A stretch of 64,000 nt of DNA from Clostridia bacterium (GCA_017526525.1 JAFXRG010000007.1:1-64000); one strand, 5' to 3'. Positions 44,365 to 53,087 are shown, numbered from the stretch's first letter. Notes: generated by a model from the sequence alone, not told the origin. Numbers and translations: made by a program.

Positions 44365-46332
44365 TCAGTCCAAATGCTTGCTGTACTCTTCATCGATTTC
44401 ATGATCAAGGTTCTGAAATTCCTGATACGACAGCAGGGGCGAAACATTCTGATCCGTCATCTTCATTTTTGAAATTTCCAGCTTGCAGTAGCGGTAGTAG
44501 GCCGCTTTGGGCCCTGTAACTGCTTTGGACATTGCGTCATATACACTTACCAGATTCTGTTTGTGGTATACGAAGCAGTTGTAGGCGTTCTCTGCAAGCT
44601 TTTCATATTCAGGATCTTCAGGCGAAACCTGATCCAGGGCATTTACGGCATTTTCCCAGGCAGCGCGGCTTTTCAGAATGACGGGCTGGAATTCCTTTAC
44701 CAGGCCGGCGCTTGCACACCGATCCTTCTGCCCGGTGACGGTGAAGGCAATATCGATTGTTTGACAGATAATCGCCAGTTTTCCGATGCAGGCTTTGGTC
44801 AGGGCGCTTCCTGCTTTCAGTAGTTTATCTGACGCGTATTCCAGTCCTTTTTCGGCGACTTTGTTCAGGAGGCCGGCTGCTTCTTTCTGATATAAGGAAC
44901 GGAGGTAACCGATTGCTTTGATGGATGCCTGGTCGTTTGCACAATTTTGTTCCAGGCTGCTGAGAATTTCCAGTGAGCATTCATAATCGGCTGTAAAGGC
45001 GGCCAGTAAGCCAAGGCCATCCGCACCGTATTTCAGGATGATCTGGGCATACTCTGCACCTTTGATAATATCCTTCAGCTTTTCATTGGCTTTGCAGAGA
45101 TCCACAATACTCTGCGCCGCACCATAGTCACCGTTACGGGCCCGGATCAGCGCGTCAATCAGTTCCTTCTGTGACGGATCATCTGTCATGTCGGCAGCTT
45201 TGCTCCCGAATTTTTCGATCTGATCCAAAATAAACGGGAGATCGGATTCGTTGATTTTCTTTTCGATATCCTTTTTCCGGGCAAGCCGGTTCTTGTCCGC
45301 GGAAGCTTCAATTTCTTCCAGGGAAGCCGCCATACGTTTCGTGACCAGATATTCGTCGTAGGTCATATCTTCAAGTCCGGCGGCTTTCAGTTTGTCCCTG
45401 GATTTTTCTTTCCAGCGTACAAAATCATTGATTTCCTGGGGCGGCGCTTCATGCTTCAGGAAGTGATCAATATCACTTTCCGCTTTTCTTATATTTTTCT
45501 GCACATTGCTGTTCCGGGTGTATTCCCGGATCTGCTCCGATGTGGGACGGACGCTTTGAATGGCCGTTTCCTTTACTTTTTCCGCATAAAAACTCAGGTC
45601 TTCCCAAATGATTCCCAGACGCCGGCGCGCATCCTCCGGACTTACAAGGTTTTCACCGGTACCAAGCATATCTGCCAGTTCCTGCAGCATGCTGTTTACG
45701 CAGAACGCGACTTCGAAAGCATTGCCCAGGAAGCTGCTCCGATCCTCTCTGTCTTTTCCATAGTTTGCATCCAGCTCATGTACGGAATCGAAGATTGAAA
45801 CCAGTTCCTGTTTGCTGGTATTCAGATAATCCATCAGAAGGGCATAACAATTGTGCAATTTTTTTTGGGCTTCATCCCATCCGTACTTCTCAACCAATTC
45901 ATAAAACTGCCTGATCAGATAATCGCCCACGCTGTCCGATATGCCGGACAGCGGATGATCGATGCAGTGCACAAGGGCTGTAAAAGCTCTTATGTCATAA
46001 TACCTTTCATGTTCAAACTTTGCGTCATAGATATAAGTATCAGCCTTTTCAAGCGCATTGAGGAAATCCTGTACCATGAGGCCGACTTTCGCAGCAGTAC
46101 CGGAAACAATATTCTGCAGTTTATGGACCGTTTCAATATAGAGTTCCAGCATTTCATGGCGGTTTCCGGAAGCGACACCATTCTGTACCGCTTCCGACAG
46201 AATGGCTTCATACTGGTACAGATATTCTTCCAGGCCGGCCCAGTAACGGATGAGGCGCCCGTTCAGTTCGTTGAATTCTGCTTCATTGACGATCAGTTCA
46301 TAAGTATAATATGGTTGAATTGCTTTGCCCAT
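44365..46332 (-). CDS. LXG-like T7SS substrate candidate
   Basis: A 655-residue, almost fully helical protein without a signal peptide. The first 230 residues form long helices with YLYQYEAILSEAVQNGVASG and LVQEL-like segments typical of LXG-type N-termini. The middle is charged. The region at 430-530 has weakly hydrophobic helices (YGADGLGLLAAFTADYE, then KACIGKLAIICQTIDIAFTV) that could insert into a membrane. No known toxin domain is recognised. It is the last gene of an operon with DUF5344-like and DUF5082-like partners, the same order as the other two cassettes here. No immunity gene follows; the next gene is convergent. The start at 46332 has CGGAGGT 9 bases upstream. Confidence 0.55.
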   Translation of the reverse strand: MGKAIQPYYTYELIVNEAEFNELNGRLIRYWAGLEEYLYQYEAILSEAVQNGVASGNRHEMLELYIETVHKLQNIVSGTAAKVGLMVQDFLNALEKADTYIYDAKFEHERYYDIRAFTALVHCIDHPLSGISDSVGDYLIRQFYELVEKYGWDEAQKKLHNCYALLMDYLNTSKQELVSIFDSVHELDANYGKDREDRSSFLGNAFEVAFCVNSMLQELADMLGTGENLVSPEDARRRLGIIWEDLSFYAEKVKETAIQSVRPTSEQIREYTRNSNVQKNIRKAESDIDHFLKHEAPPQEINDFVRWKEKSRDKLKAAGLEDMTYDEYLVTKRMAASLEEIEASADKNRLARKKDIEKKINESDLPFILDQIEKFGSKAADMTDDPSQKELIDALIRARNGDYGAAQSIVDLCKANEKLKDIIKGAEYAQIILKYGADGLGLLAAFTADYECSLEILSSLEQNCANDQASIKAIGYLRSLYQKEAAGLLNKVAEKGLEYASDKLLKAGSALTKACIGKLAIICQTIDIAFTVTGQKDRCASAGLVKEFQPVILKSRAAWENAVNALDQVSPEDPEYEKLAENAYNCFVYHKQNLVSVYDAMSKAVTGPKAAYYRYCKLEISKMKMTDQNVSPLLSYQEFQNLDHEIDEEYSKHLD

Positions 46333-46353
46333 AGGACAGAACCTCCGCATAAG

Positions 46354-46644
46354 TCAGGAGTCGGCTGTTTCAAAGCCGGTTTTGAGGTTTTCCAGGTATT
46401 CTGAGGTAGCTTCGGTCAGCGAAATGAAAGATTCACGGGTATCCTTTGCGGCACTGATCTGGGCTTTCAAATTCTCAAAGGTGTATCCGGTACTTGCACA
46501 GAGGCTTCCGTCCTCCATTTCAGGCTGCAGGTCTTTTGTGTCATCGCTGGGAGCGGCGGTTCCCTGCCAGTTTGCGGCAAGGGAATTCAGCCGACGGATG
46601 CATTCATCCAGAACAGGTGTTGAAACCTGGATCCTTTTGGTCAT
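46354..46644 (-). CDS. YwqI/DUF5344-like T7SS partner protein
   Basis: A 96-residue helical protein (TPVLDECIRRLNSLAANWQG, then FENLKAQISAAKDTRESFIS) with an NWQG turn that matches the W-x-G of WXG100-superfamily hairpins. It overlaps the preceding coiled-coil gene by 4 bases and lies 21 bases before the LXG-like gene. Likely a targeting or chaperone partner of that protein. Confidence 0.6.
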   Translation of the reverse strand: MTKRIQVSTPVLDECIRRLNSLAANWQGTAAPSDDTKDLQPEMEDGSLCASTGYTFENLKAQISAAKDTRESFISLTEATSEYLENLKTGFETADS

Positions 46645-47087
46645 GACTGCACCCCCATCTGTTTAAGCGCCTGTATTTTTCTTTTCAGGCTGCTTTCCTC
46701 GGCTTTCAGGCTTTTCAGCCTGTTTCTGTTGCTGAGTACGGCGTTTTCTGCAGCGTTCCTGTCTTTTTTTACTGCGTAAGCCGCGGATTCCATGGAGGAA
46801 AGTGCACTTTTTACCTCGGCTCCTTCCAGAATGGCACGGACATCCGATTCGAATTTTTCACGAAACCGTTTCGCATAGGGAATACCCGCCAGATCATCAC
46901 GAACCATTCGCAGGGTTCCCCGGATCAAAGCGGCTTCATTGTCTATGCAGCGCTGCATACAGGACTGTACCTTTCCCAGGTCTGCGGCCTGCCGGGCCGC
47001 CTTTTTTTCCTTGTCTCCGGCGATAACCATCTGCGCCTGCACCCGGGCGAGTTCGGCAGCCATTTCCGCCATTCCGGATAATCCCAT
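46641..47087 (-). CDS. YwqH/DUF5082-like coiled-coil protein
   Basis: A 148-residue helical protein with an Ala-rich N-terminus (MAEMAAELARVQAQMVIAGD) and a C-terminal coiled coil (NRLKSLKAEESSLKRKIQAL). It is the first gene of the minus-strand LXG cassette and overlaps the next gene by 4 bases. The start at 47087 has AGGAGG 9 bases upstream. It resembles the gene at 33654 in size, pattern and position, supporting a cassette made of coiled-coil protein, small helical protein and effector. Confidence 0.6.
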   Translation of the reverse strand: MGLSGMAEMAAELARVQAQMVIAGDKEKKAARQAADLGKVQSCMQRCIDNEAALIRGTLRMVRDDLAGIPYAKRFREKFESDVRAILEGAEVKSALSSMESAAYAVKKDRNAAENAVLSNRNRLKSLKAEESSLKRKIQALKQMGVQS

Positions 47088-47158
47088 GACATAAACCTCC
47101 TGATTTTTGCTTTTGCAGTTCATGTTTCATTTTAAATCAACAGGTGTTTCCAATTCCT

Positions 47159-47187
47159 ATTATATGGAAAATCTTCCTCAAGCGCAA
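47159..47187 (-). promoter_or_regulatory. Promoter of the LXG-like cassette
   Basis: Minus-strand TTGCGC (47182-47187) and TATAAT (47159-47164) are 17 bases apart, 72 bases upstream of the coiled-coil gene. It is divergent from the regulator promoter. Confidence 0.6.
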
Positions 47188-47281
47188 TATTATGAACTTC
47201 CGGGAAATCCGGAGTGTGACCGCATGACAAAAGCAGCGCTTCCAAAAAGAACAACATTTGTTGAATAATGAAAAATAAATG

Positions 47282-47310
47282 TTGACACGTGCAAAAAGAG
47301 GTGCTATAGT
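47282..47310 (+). promoter_or_regulatory. Consensus promoter of the double-XRE regulator
   Basis: TTGACA (47282-47287) and TATAGT (47305-47310) have a 17-base spacer. Upstream lies the dyad CAACA-TT-TGTTG (47252-47263) and a second TGTTGA word abutting the -35 box (about 47280-47285), possible binding sites for the regulator. Confidence 0.7.
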
Positions 47311-47365
47311 ATCCACGACGGAACAACCAGAACTGAAAACGGTACGTAAATGTGAGGATGACAGA

Positions 47366-47893
47366 ATGGAGAATGTGGCGACGCGGGTGCTGAAGCTGCG
47401 GCAGCAGCTGGGAATTTCCCAGCGGGCTTTCGGCCAGTGCATCGAGCGTTCCGGGGGATACATCAGCAAGGTGGAGAAGGGGATTGTGGTTCCGCCGGAT
47501 GAGGTGATTTCCCGGATTTCCGAAACTTACGGCGTGCCGGAAAAATGGTTCCGCTCCGGAGAAGGCAGCCTGGAAGGCACTGATTCCGTGGGAGAGCGGG
47601 TGAAGCAGGCCCGCAAATTCCAGGGGTTTACCCAGGAGGAGCTGGCAGAGGCGGTTTCCTGCTCCCGGAACAGCATCGGGCTGATTGAACGGGAACAGGT
47701 CCGGCCGGGCGGAGAACTGAGCCGCCGCCTGGCTGAAAAGCTCAACGTATCCGAGGCCTGGCTGATGACCGGGCAGGGGAGAATGGACCGGGCCAACCTG
47801 GGTGAGGTTTACGGAATGATCCGGCAGGATCCGGAAATCCGGAGGCAGATCAAGGAGTTTATCAGCCGGCTGGAGCGGGAAGAAAAATCCTGA
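47366..47893 (+). CDS. Double XRE-family regulator upstream of the Esx core
   Basis: A 175-residue protein with two tandem XRE helix-turn-helix domains: residues 5-60 (LGISQRAFGQCIERSGGYIS) and 75-135 (FTQEELAEAVSCSRNSIGLI), each followed by a YGVPEKWFRSGEG or LNVSEAWLMTGQG segment typical of phage-type repressors. It has a near-consensus promoter and lies between the LXG-like cassette and the esxA promoter. The palindrome ACCAA-TAT-TTGGT on the esxA promoter is a natural candidate target, so it probably controls the secretion core. Confidence 0.8.
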   Translation: MENVATRVLKLRQQLGISQRAFGQCIERSGGYISKVEKGIVVPPDEVISRISETYGVPEKWFRSGEGSLEGTDSVGERVKQARKFQGFTQEELAEAVSCSRNSIGLIEREQVRPGGELSRRLAEKLNVSEAWLMTGQGRMDRANLGEVYGMIRQDPEIRRQIKEFISRLEREEKS

Positions 47894-47912
47894 GCAGGAA
47901 AGAGTTAAAGGA

Positions 47913-47941
47913 TTGACGGACTGACCAATATTTGGTATAAT
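47913..47941 (+). promoter_or_regulatory. esxA promoter with palindromic operator candidate
   Basis: TTGACG (47913-47918) and TATAAT (47936-47941) are 17 bases apart. The palindrome ACCAA-TAT-TTGGT (47924-47936) fills the spacer up to the -10 box. A repressor bound there would block initiation; the XRE regulator encoded just upstream is the obvious candidate. Confidence 0.7.
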
Positions 47942-48019
47942 CCAAGGAAAGCATGTGTTTGACCTCCCTACAGGAGGATCAGATAAAAAAACAACAAAAT
48001 ATTTCAGGAGGGAACCATC

Positions 48020-48289
48020 ATGGCAAACATCAAACTGAGCCCGGCTGATTTACAGGAGTATTCCCGGAAGATCCGCTCCAACGGACAGCAGTCCGCTGAC
48101 CTGGCCCGCCAGATCAAATCCAACATCAACGCGGTAACGTCCAACTGGGAAGGAAACCAGAAGGATAAGTACCTGCAGGACTGGGCGCAGGTTGAACCCA
48201 CCCTGGCGAAGACGGTTCCGCAGCTGCTGGAACAGCTGGCCCAGAATCTGGACACCATCGCGAACAGGTTCCTGGAAGCAGACCGTTAA
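48020..48289 (+). CDS. esxA: WXG100-family EsxA-like protein
   Basis: An 89-residue protein with the WXG100 layout: helix (LSPADLQEYSRKIRSNGQQS), the turn NWEGNQKDKY with W-E-G at about residues 43-45, and a second helix ending in LAQNLDTIANRFLEADR. No signal peptide is present. Such proteins are exported as helical-hairpin dimers by the EssC ATPase and are core parts of the machine. It has its own strong promoter, AGGAGGG ribosome site and downstream terminator, consistent with expression above that of the rest of the operon. Family call is secure; the symbol is by analogy. Confidence 0.92.
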   Translation: MANIKLSPADLQEYSRKIRSNGQQSADLARQIKSNINAVTSNWEGNQKDKYLQDWAQVEPTLAKTVPQLLEQLAQNLDTIANRFLEADR

Positions 48290-48300
48290 TTCCTTTTTGT

Positions 48301-48346
48301 CTGAAAAAACTCCCGGTTTCACTTTGCAGGCCGGGAGTTTTTTCAG
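48301..48346 (+). terminator. Terminator/attenuator after esxA
   Basis: A perfect 16-bp stem (CTGAAAAAACTCCCGG with its complement) and a 14-base loop, including a TTTTTT run. It lies 11 bases after the esxA stop codon and before the rest of the operon, so partial read-through would give excess EsxA. Confidence 0.85.
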
Positions 48347-48376
48347 AGAAATGATCCATCACGGGAGGACGACAGA

Positions 48377-48802
48377 ATGGGAAAGTATGACGGATGGTCC
48401 CTGGACCGGCTCTGGTCCGAATACAACCGTTACAAACAGGAGCAGGGAAGAGCCGCAGGCCGGGAAGAACGGCTGAGAAGAGCCTACAACAATACCAAAG
48501 CGCCCTTCGGCCTGGCCAAGGATACCCGCAGCGCCCTGGAAAAGGCGGCGAGCGGCGTTGACCTGAGCGGTGTTTTTTCCGGCGGAGGCGTCAAGGCTAT
48601 CAAATGGAAGGGGAATTCCCGCGACGATTTCAACGACAGCATGGAAGACGTGGACGGCACCCTGAAGAAGGCCATCAACACCGACCTGGACGATTACCGG
48701 GACGCGATTGAAACCGAGAGAATGAAGGCCCAGCGGAAATCCGGCCTTTACATTCCGATTGTGAGCGATGTGTATTCCGCCATCAAGAAGTGGGGCAACT
48801 GA
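48377..48802 (+). CDS. YwqH/DUF5082-like protein of the Esx core
   Basis: A 141-residue protein with a helical N-terminus (LDRLWSEYNRYKQEQGRAAG), a segment IKWKGNSRDDFNDSM (near residue 75) that resembles the W-x-G turn of this superfamily, and a second helix pair. No signal peptide. GGGAGGA precedes the start. It stands between EsxA and the large Thr-rich protein, as the coiled-coil partner does in the other cassettes. Confidence 0.6.
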   Translation: MGKYDGWSLDRLWSEYNRYKQEQGRAAGREERLRRAYNNTKAPFGLAKDTRSALEKAASGVDLSGVFSGGGVKAIKWKGNSRDDFNDSMEDVDGTLKKAINTDLDDYRDAIETERMKAQRKSGLYIPIVSDVYSAIKKWGN

Positions 48803-48835
48803 GCCGGGAAAACCACAGGGAAGCGAGGAATTGTT

Positions 48836-49174
48836 ATGGGATGCAGCAGTGCGATTAAAGGTGCCGCGTGGGGCGCGATCCGGATTGTCCTGGAGATGGA
48901 CAAGTTTGAGAACTGCCTGGACCGGCTGAAATCCAGCAAGGCGTTCCTGGAAACGCCGGGCGGTTTCTTCGGCTCGATCGGATGGGCGACCCAGATCATT
49001 GCTACAACCACCAATACGGCGGTTCAGTACAATCTGCCGACACAGGGGCAGTATGAGGAGCATCTGACACAGTATTACGAGCTGATGAAAAAATACAACG
49101 ACATTATTGACCGCGATATCAGCACAATCAAGGCATCGGCAAGGCGGATCATGACCGCGGACACCAAAGGCTGA
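48836..49174 (+). CDS. Small protein of the Esx core, unknown family
   Basis: A 112-residue protein with a weakly hydrophobic stretch (GGFFGSIGWATQIIATTTNT, residues 42-61) between two helical segments (RIVLEMDKFENCLDRLKS and YYELMKKYNDIIDRDISTIK). No family is recognised. GAGGAA precedes the ATG. Tight spacing to the large LXG-like gene (47 bases) suggests it is that protein's partner, filling the position of the DUF5344-like gene in the other cassettes. Confidence 0.5.
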   Translation: MGCSSAIKGAAWGAIRIVLEMDKFENCLDRLKSSKAFLETPGGFFGSIGWATQIIATTTNTAVQYNLPTQGQYEEHLTQYYELMKKYNDIIDRDISTIKASARRIMTADTKG

Positions 49175-49221
49175 TTTCCGAAACGGATTGTGAGAGTATA
49201 AAGAATGCCGGGGTGGAAACA

Positions 49222-52200
49222 ATGGGTTATATACTGGTTAATGAAGACCTCAAATCGCTGAATACCAGAATAAAGAACAACTCGGAGAAAATGGGCGAAT
49301 CCTTTGAGAAGCTGACCGGCGCCGCAGATTTTTTTGTTCATTGCCGGGGGTACGAGGGAAACCGGGCGAACAACATCAAAAAGTACATTGAAAACACGTA
49401 CGAAACCACCAATAACCTGTTTGCCGCGATCGCTACAGCCCTCCTGGTGAAATATTCAGCGTACAGCCACAAGTACCAGACGGATGTGGACAGTCATTAT
49501 TCCGCGGAGGTTTCCACGGACGCCCTGGCGGAGATGGCGAAGGAAATCGCGAAGCGGAAGAACGATCTCCAGAGCGTCAAGACCAGTTTCCTGAGAATCC
49601 AGGGAGATCTTCAGCGAAACGGGGACCTGATGACTTCCGTCCGGCTGAACCGGCTGGATGAATCCATGAACAAGCTGGACACGGTGGTCAAGGAGCTGGA
49701 GCGGCTGCAGGCCACTTTCGTCCAGATCGAGGAATCGGACATCAAATCGGAATTCACCAATATCGATACGATGATGACCAAGCTGGAAGGGCTCCTGGAT
49801 TACCAGCTGGGACTGAATCCCACGGATTCCTTTGATGTTATGGCTTACCGGCAGAAGCTGGGCGAGGCCGGCGAGGCCTATGTGGCCATGGTGACAGAGG
49901 TGTCCTCCCTGCAGGAAGTTGCATCCGCTGCCCAGCAGCAGTACGGGCAGATGGAGGTTGACAAGCTCGAGGACGAACGGAAAGAGCGGGAAAAGAAGGC
50001 CGCGTTCTGGGGCTTCATTGTGGATGCCGTATGCGTGGTGGCCACGGTTGCGGCCACGGCGACGCTGGGTCCCGTCGGCGCCATTGCTGTGGGCGCGGTA
50101 ACCGGCCTGGCGAAGAGCGCCATTCACGAAGGACTGGATCAGTGGGCTGCCACCGGCGCGAGCCTGGGTGAGCTGGACTGGGGGCGGATTGCCATCAAGG
50201 GGGCGATCGGCGGATTATCCGGTGCAGCTACGGCGGCCATCGGCGGCGCTTTCAACGGGGTCGGAACGACATTCCTCGGGAAAACCGCGGCAGCCATCGG
50301 CAAGAACGTGACCTCGAAACTGGTTGACAAAGGACTGCAGGGCGTGGAAACCACGGCGCTGGCCCTGCATGAGGGCAAGAGCCTGAGCGAAGCAACTTCC
50401 GCCGGATGGGACACCTTTAAAAAGGACCTGGGAAAGGATATGCTTCATGCTGTTGCTTCCGGGGCGACCTCCCAAATTACCGGCAGCATTACCGGCAAAA
50501 TGGGCGACGGATGGAAGAAAAACCTGACGGAGATCGGATCCAACGCAGTGGTGAGCACCCTGAATTACGGTGTGGACTGCGCCATTGACGGCAAGGAATT
50601 TGACTGGAAGGAAGCCGGAAAAGCTGCCGCAAAATCCGGTGTGCATACAGTGATTGACCAGGCCAGTTCCTGGGCCAAGAACGATTTCCTGCAGGCGGAC
50701 AAATACGCGCATTCCGTGGACAGCGATTTCAAGGCGGTTGCCGTGACCTATGTGATCGGATCCGCGGACAAATACCTGACCGGGGCTGCCGGCGGTTTTG
50801 TGGATTCGCTGATTGAGGGAAAATCCATCGGGGAAGCGGCGGAATCCTTCCGCCTGGTTGACGATGAGGGGAAACCTACCAGCGCGTTGATGGACTTGAC
50901 CACCGGCGGCGCCAAGGACGCGGCCAACGTATATTACGACCGGAACCTGTCCGCCAAGCTGGAGCCGAAGGTTATAAAGACCGAACCGGAAAAGATTATA
51001 GGCGAGGACGGCAAGGTTTTGATCACCTACAAGGAAGAGATTATTACCAACGACGGCCAGGGCCACAAGATTGTCCAGGAACGGGTTTATACCAGGGAGG
51101 AAGGCAGCGAGGACGTCAAGGTGGATATTACCGTCCATCAGAAGAGCAACCTGAATTTCTGGGGCGACGGGAAGGAAATCGGCTCCGGCAGCGGTTCCAC
51201 CAAGGTCGTGGATATGCCCGGCATGGAATGGAAAGAAACCAGGACGGAGGAGAACCTTACTTACAAGACCGCGGACGGAAAGACCCATACCAGTTCCTCT
51301 TCCTCCACCACGACAATGTACCAGGGCGACGTTGTGCGGGATGATTCCGAAAGCACGGAAACGGTTATGGACAAGAAGGGCCGGGAAGAATCCTACGATC
51401 ATTCCAAGACCACCGGAATGGCCCATACCTCCAGTACGGAGGAAACCAGCCGGAGAACGGATTACAAACAGGGCACTACCTCAACGACGGAAAAGCATAC
51501 CATGCAGGAGGGCCGTAACGAATCCGGCGGATTTAACAAGAGCGAAACAGAAACCACCACAAAGACCGCTGACACCAGGGGGGCCAACAAGGGCGCCTAT
51601 TCCACCGAGAAGAGCACCGTTACCACCGAGAAGGTGAACGGCACCACCACAACGACCACAACCTCCAGCAAGGACAGCGGCCACACCGGGAAGGATTTCC
51701 AGCATACAGAAAGCAAGACCACGACAACGGCGGACGGAAACACCACCCGGACGGAGAGCAGCAGCTACACCGCCAGCGGCAAGGGAAACGCCGTGACCGG
51801 CAAGGACCAGATCAAGGAGCGGGTGACCACCAGCAGCAGCTCCGAAACCACGAAAACCGGAGACCAGACGGTTACGGAAAGCCATTCCGAAACCAACAGG
51901 GAAACCCTGAAGAACGGAAACGTGAAGGGCACAGAGCATACCGAGGCCAATGACAAAACCACCACGACGGCCCAGGGCGAGGACCGGACATACACGGAAC
52001 GCTCCTCCGATTCCACCACGGAAACGACGAAGGGCACCCGGACCACCACGCATACCACCGTTTCCGAAAGCAGGACCGATACATACAAGACCGGCGACGG
52101 GAACACCCACGCGGTGAACCGGACGGACTCCGCCACGGAGACGGCAAAGAACGGCGAGGTAAAGAAGACGGAATTCAGCCGGACCAATGCGAGCTCCGTT

Positions 52201-52506
52201 ACCACGGAAAAGGATCACGTGACCCAGACCCTTGAGAGAACCTCCACAGCGAAGAGCCCCGAGGCGGATTACGGCAAGCCGAAGGCCGGCTACAAAGAGG
52301 AGTACGACGTACAGTACAAGTCGGACCACAAGGAGGTCGGCGGACGAATCAGTACCAACGCCGGGATTGCCAAGTACAAGCAGGGCGCCGAAAGCAAGGC
52401 TCATTACGAGAAGGTGACAACCGAGGAAACGGAGGCCATCAAGGAGAAATATTCCGTGAACTTCAACATGAAGAGCGCGGAGGAGATGGGCCTGCCGGTG
52501 AGCTGA
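49222..52506 (+). CDS. Large LXG-like T7SS protein with Thr/Ser-rich repetitive C-terminus
   Basis: A 1,094-residue protein. Residues 1-255 are long helices like an LXG targeting domain (NEDLKSLNTRIKNNSEKMGE). Residues 260-520 are Gly/Ala-rich and hydrophobic, like the pretoxin or glycine-zipper region of polymorphic toxins (TATLGPVGAIAVGAVTGLAK). Residues about 560-670 are beta-rich. Residues 673-1010 are a highly repetitive Thr/Ser/Glu/Lys tract (TTTTTTSSKDSGHTGKDFQH, TTTTAQGEDRTYTERSSDST). The end is a short globular segment (YKEEYDVQYKSDHKEVGGRI). No known toxin motif is seen. ATG 49222 is preferred to GTG 49213. Being inside the core operon it may be a structural or fibre-like substrate rather than a variable toxin. 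Confidence 0.6.
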   Translation: MGYILVNEDLKSLNTRIKNNSEKMGESFEKLTGAADFFVHCRGYEGNRANNIKKYIENTYETTNNLFAAIATALLVKYSAYSHKYQTDVDSHYSAEVSTDALAEMAKEIAKRKNDLQSVKTSFLRIQGDLQRNGDLMTSVRLNRLDESMNKLDTVVKELERLQATFVQIEESDIKSEFTNIDTMMTKLEGLLDYQLGLNPTDSFDVMAYRQKLGEAGEAYVAMVTEVSSLQEVASAAQQQYGQMEVDKLEDERKEREKKAAFWGFIVDAVCVVATVAATATLGPVGAIAVGAVTGLAKSAIHEGLDQWAATGASLGELDWGRIAIKGAIGGLSGAATAAIGGAFNGVGTTFLGKTAAAIGKNVTSKLVDKGLQGVETTALALHEGKSLSEATSAGWDTFKKDLGKDMLHAVASGATSQITGSITGKMGDGWKKNLTEIGSNAVVSTLNYGVDCAIDGKEFDWKEAGKAAAKSGVHTVIDQASSWAKNDFLQADKYAHSVDSDFKAVAVTYVIGSADKYLTGAAGGFVDSLIEGKSIGEAAESFRLVDDEGKPTSALMDLTTGGAKDAANVYYDRNLSAKLEPKVIKTEPEKIIGEDGKVLITYKEEIITNDGQGHKIVQERVYTREEGSEDVKVDITVHQKSNLNFWGDGKEIGSGSGSTKVVDMPGMEWKETRTEENLTYKTADGKTHTSSSSSTTTMYQGDVVRDDSESTETVMDKKGREESYDHSKTTGMAHTSSTEETSRRTDYKQGTTSTTEKHTMQEGRNESGGFNKSETETTTKTADTRGANKGAYSTEKSTVTTEKVNGTTTTTTTSSKDSGHTGKDFQHTESKTTTTADGNTTRTESSSYTASGKGNAVTGKDQIKERVTTSSSSETTKTGDQTVTESHSETNRETLKNGNVKGTEHTEANDKTTTTAQGEDRTYTERSSDSTTETTKGTRTTTHTTVSESRTDTYKTGDGNTHAVNRTDSATETAKNGEVKKTEFSRTNASSVTTEKDHVTQTLERTSTAKSPEADYGKPKAGYKEEYDVQYKSDHKEVGGRISTNAGIAKYKQGAESKAHYEKVTTEETEAIKEKYSVNFNMKSAEEMGLPVS

Positions 52507-52585
52507 CGGCCCGAAGGGGATTCTTCCGGCAGGATGCCGGATAAAAATACAGAAATGAAAACATTTTAAAGGAGTCGATTGCAAA

Positions 52586-52933
52586 ATGGCACGGACAAAT
52601 TTTCTTCCCCTGGGCAGTGTGGTGCTGCTGAAAAACGGACTGCAGAAGCTGATCATCATGGGCCGGGCGCTGAACGTGACCAAGGGCGGCAAGGAATTTT
52701 ACTTTGACTATGTCGGCGTTCTGTTCCCCCAGGGGCTGATTAATGAACAGGTTGCGTATTTTAATCACGATGATATCGACAGGATTTATTTCACGGGTTA
52801 TAATGATGAAGGCATGCGGGAAATGACTGACATCATCAATGACTTCGTGGAAAAGAACCCTGAACTCAACCGCTGCACGGCGGAGGAATGGGAAGCCCTG
52901 GGCAAAGAGGAAGCGCCTGCGGAAGCTGAGTAA
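52586..52933 (+). CDS. DUF4176 family protein (copy 1)
   Basis: A 115-residue soluble protein: FLPLGSVVLLKNGLQKLIIM, then FYFDYVGVLFPQGLINEQVA and YFNHDDIDRIYFTGYNDEG are the signatures of DUF4176, a small family regularly encoded in Bacillota T7SS/LXG loci. AAAGGAG lies 11 bases upstream of the ATG. An acidic tail (KEEAPAEAE) follows. Function is not established; association with the secretion machine or its substrates is inferred from context. Confidence 0.85.
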   Translation: MARTNFLPLGSVVLLKNGLQKLIIMGRALNVTKGGKEFYFDYVGVLFPQGLINEQVAYFNHDDIDRIYFTGYNDEGMREMTDIINDFVEKNPELNRCTAEEWEALGKEEAPAEAE

Positions 52934-53087
52934 TCATTGCTTTTCCGGCACAGGTGCATATCAAACCCGGCTGTATTTCCCGCAGGCAAAGGACTGTTTT
53001 GCCGCGGAAAATCCTGCCCGGGTTTTTCGCGTACAATCCGGCAACGAAAAAAAACAACAATTCTGTGATTTTCGGAAGGGAAACAGC

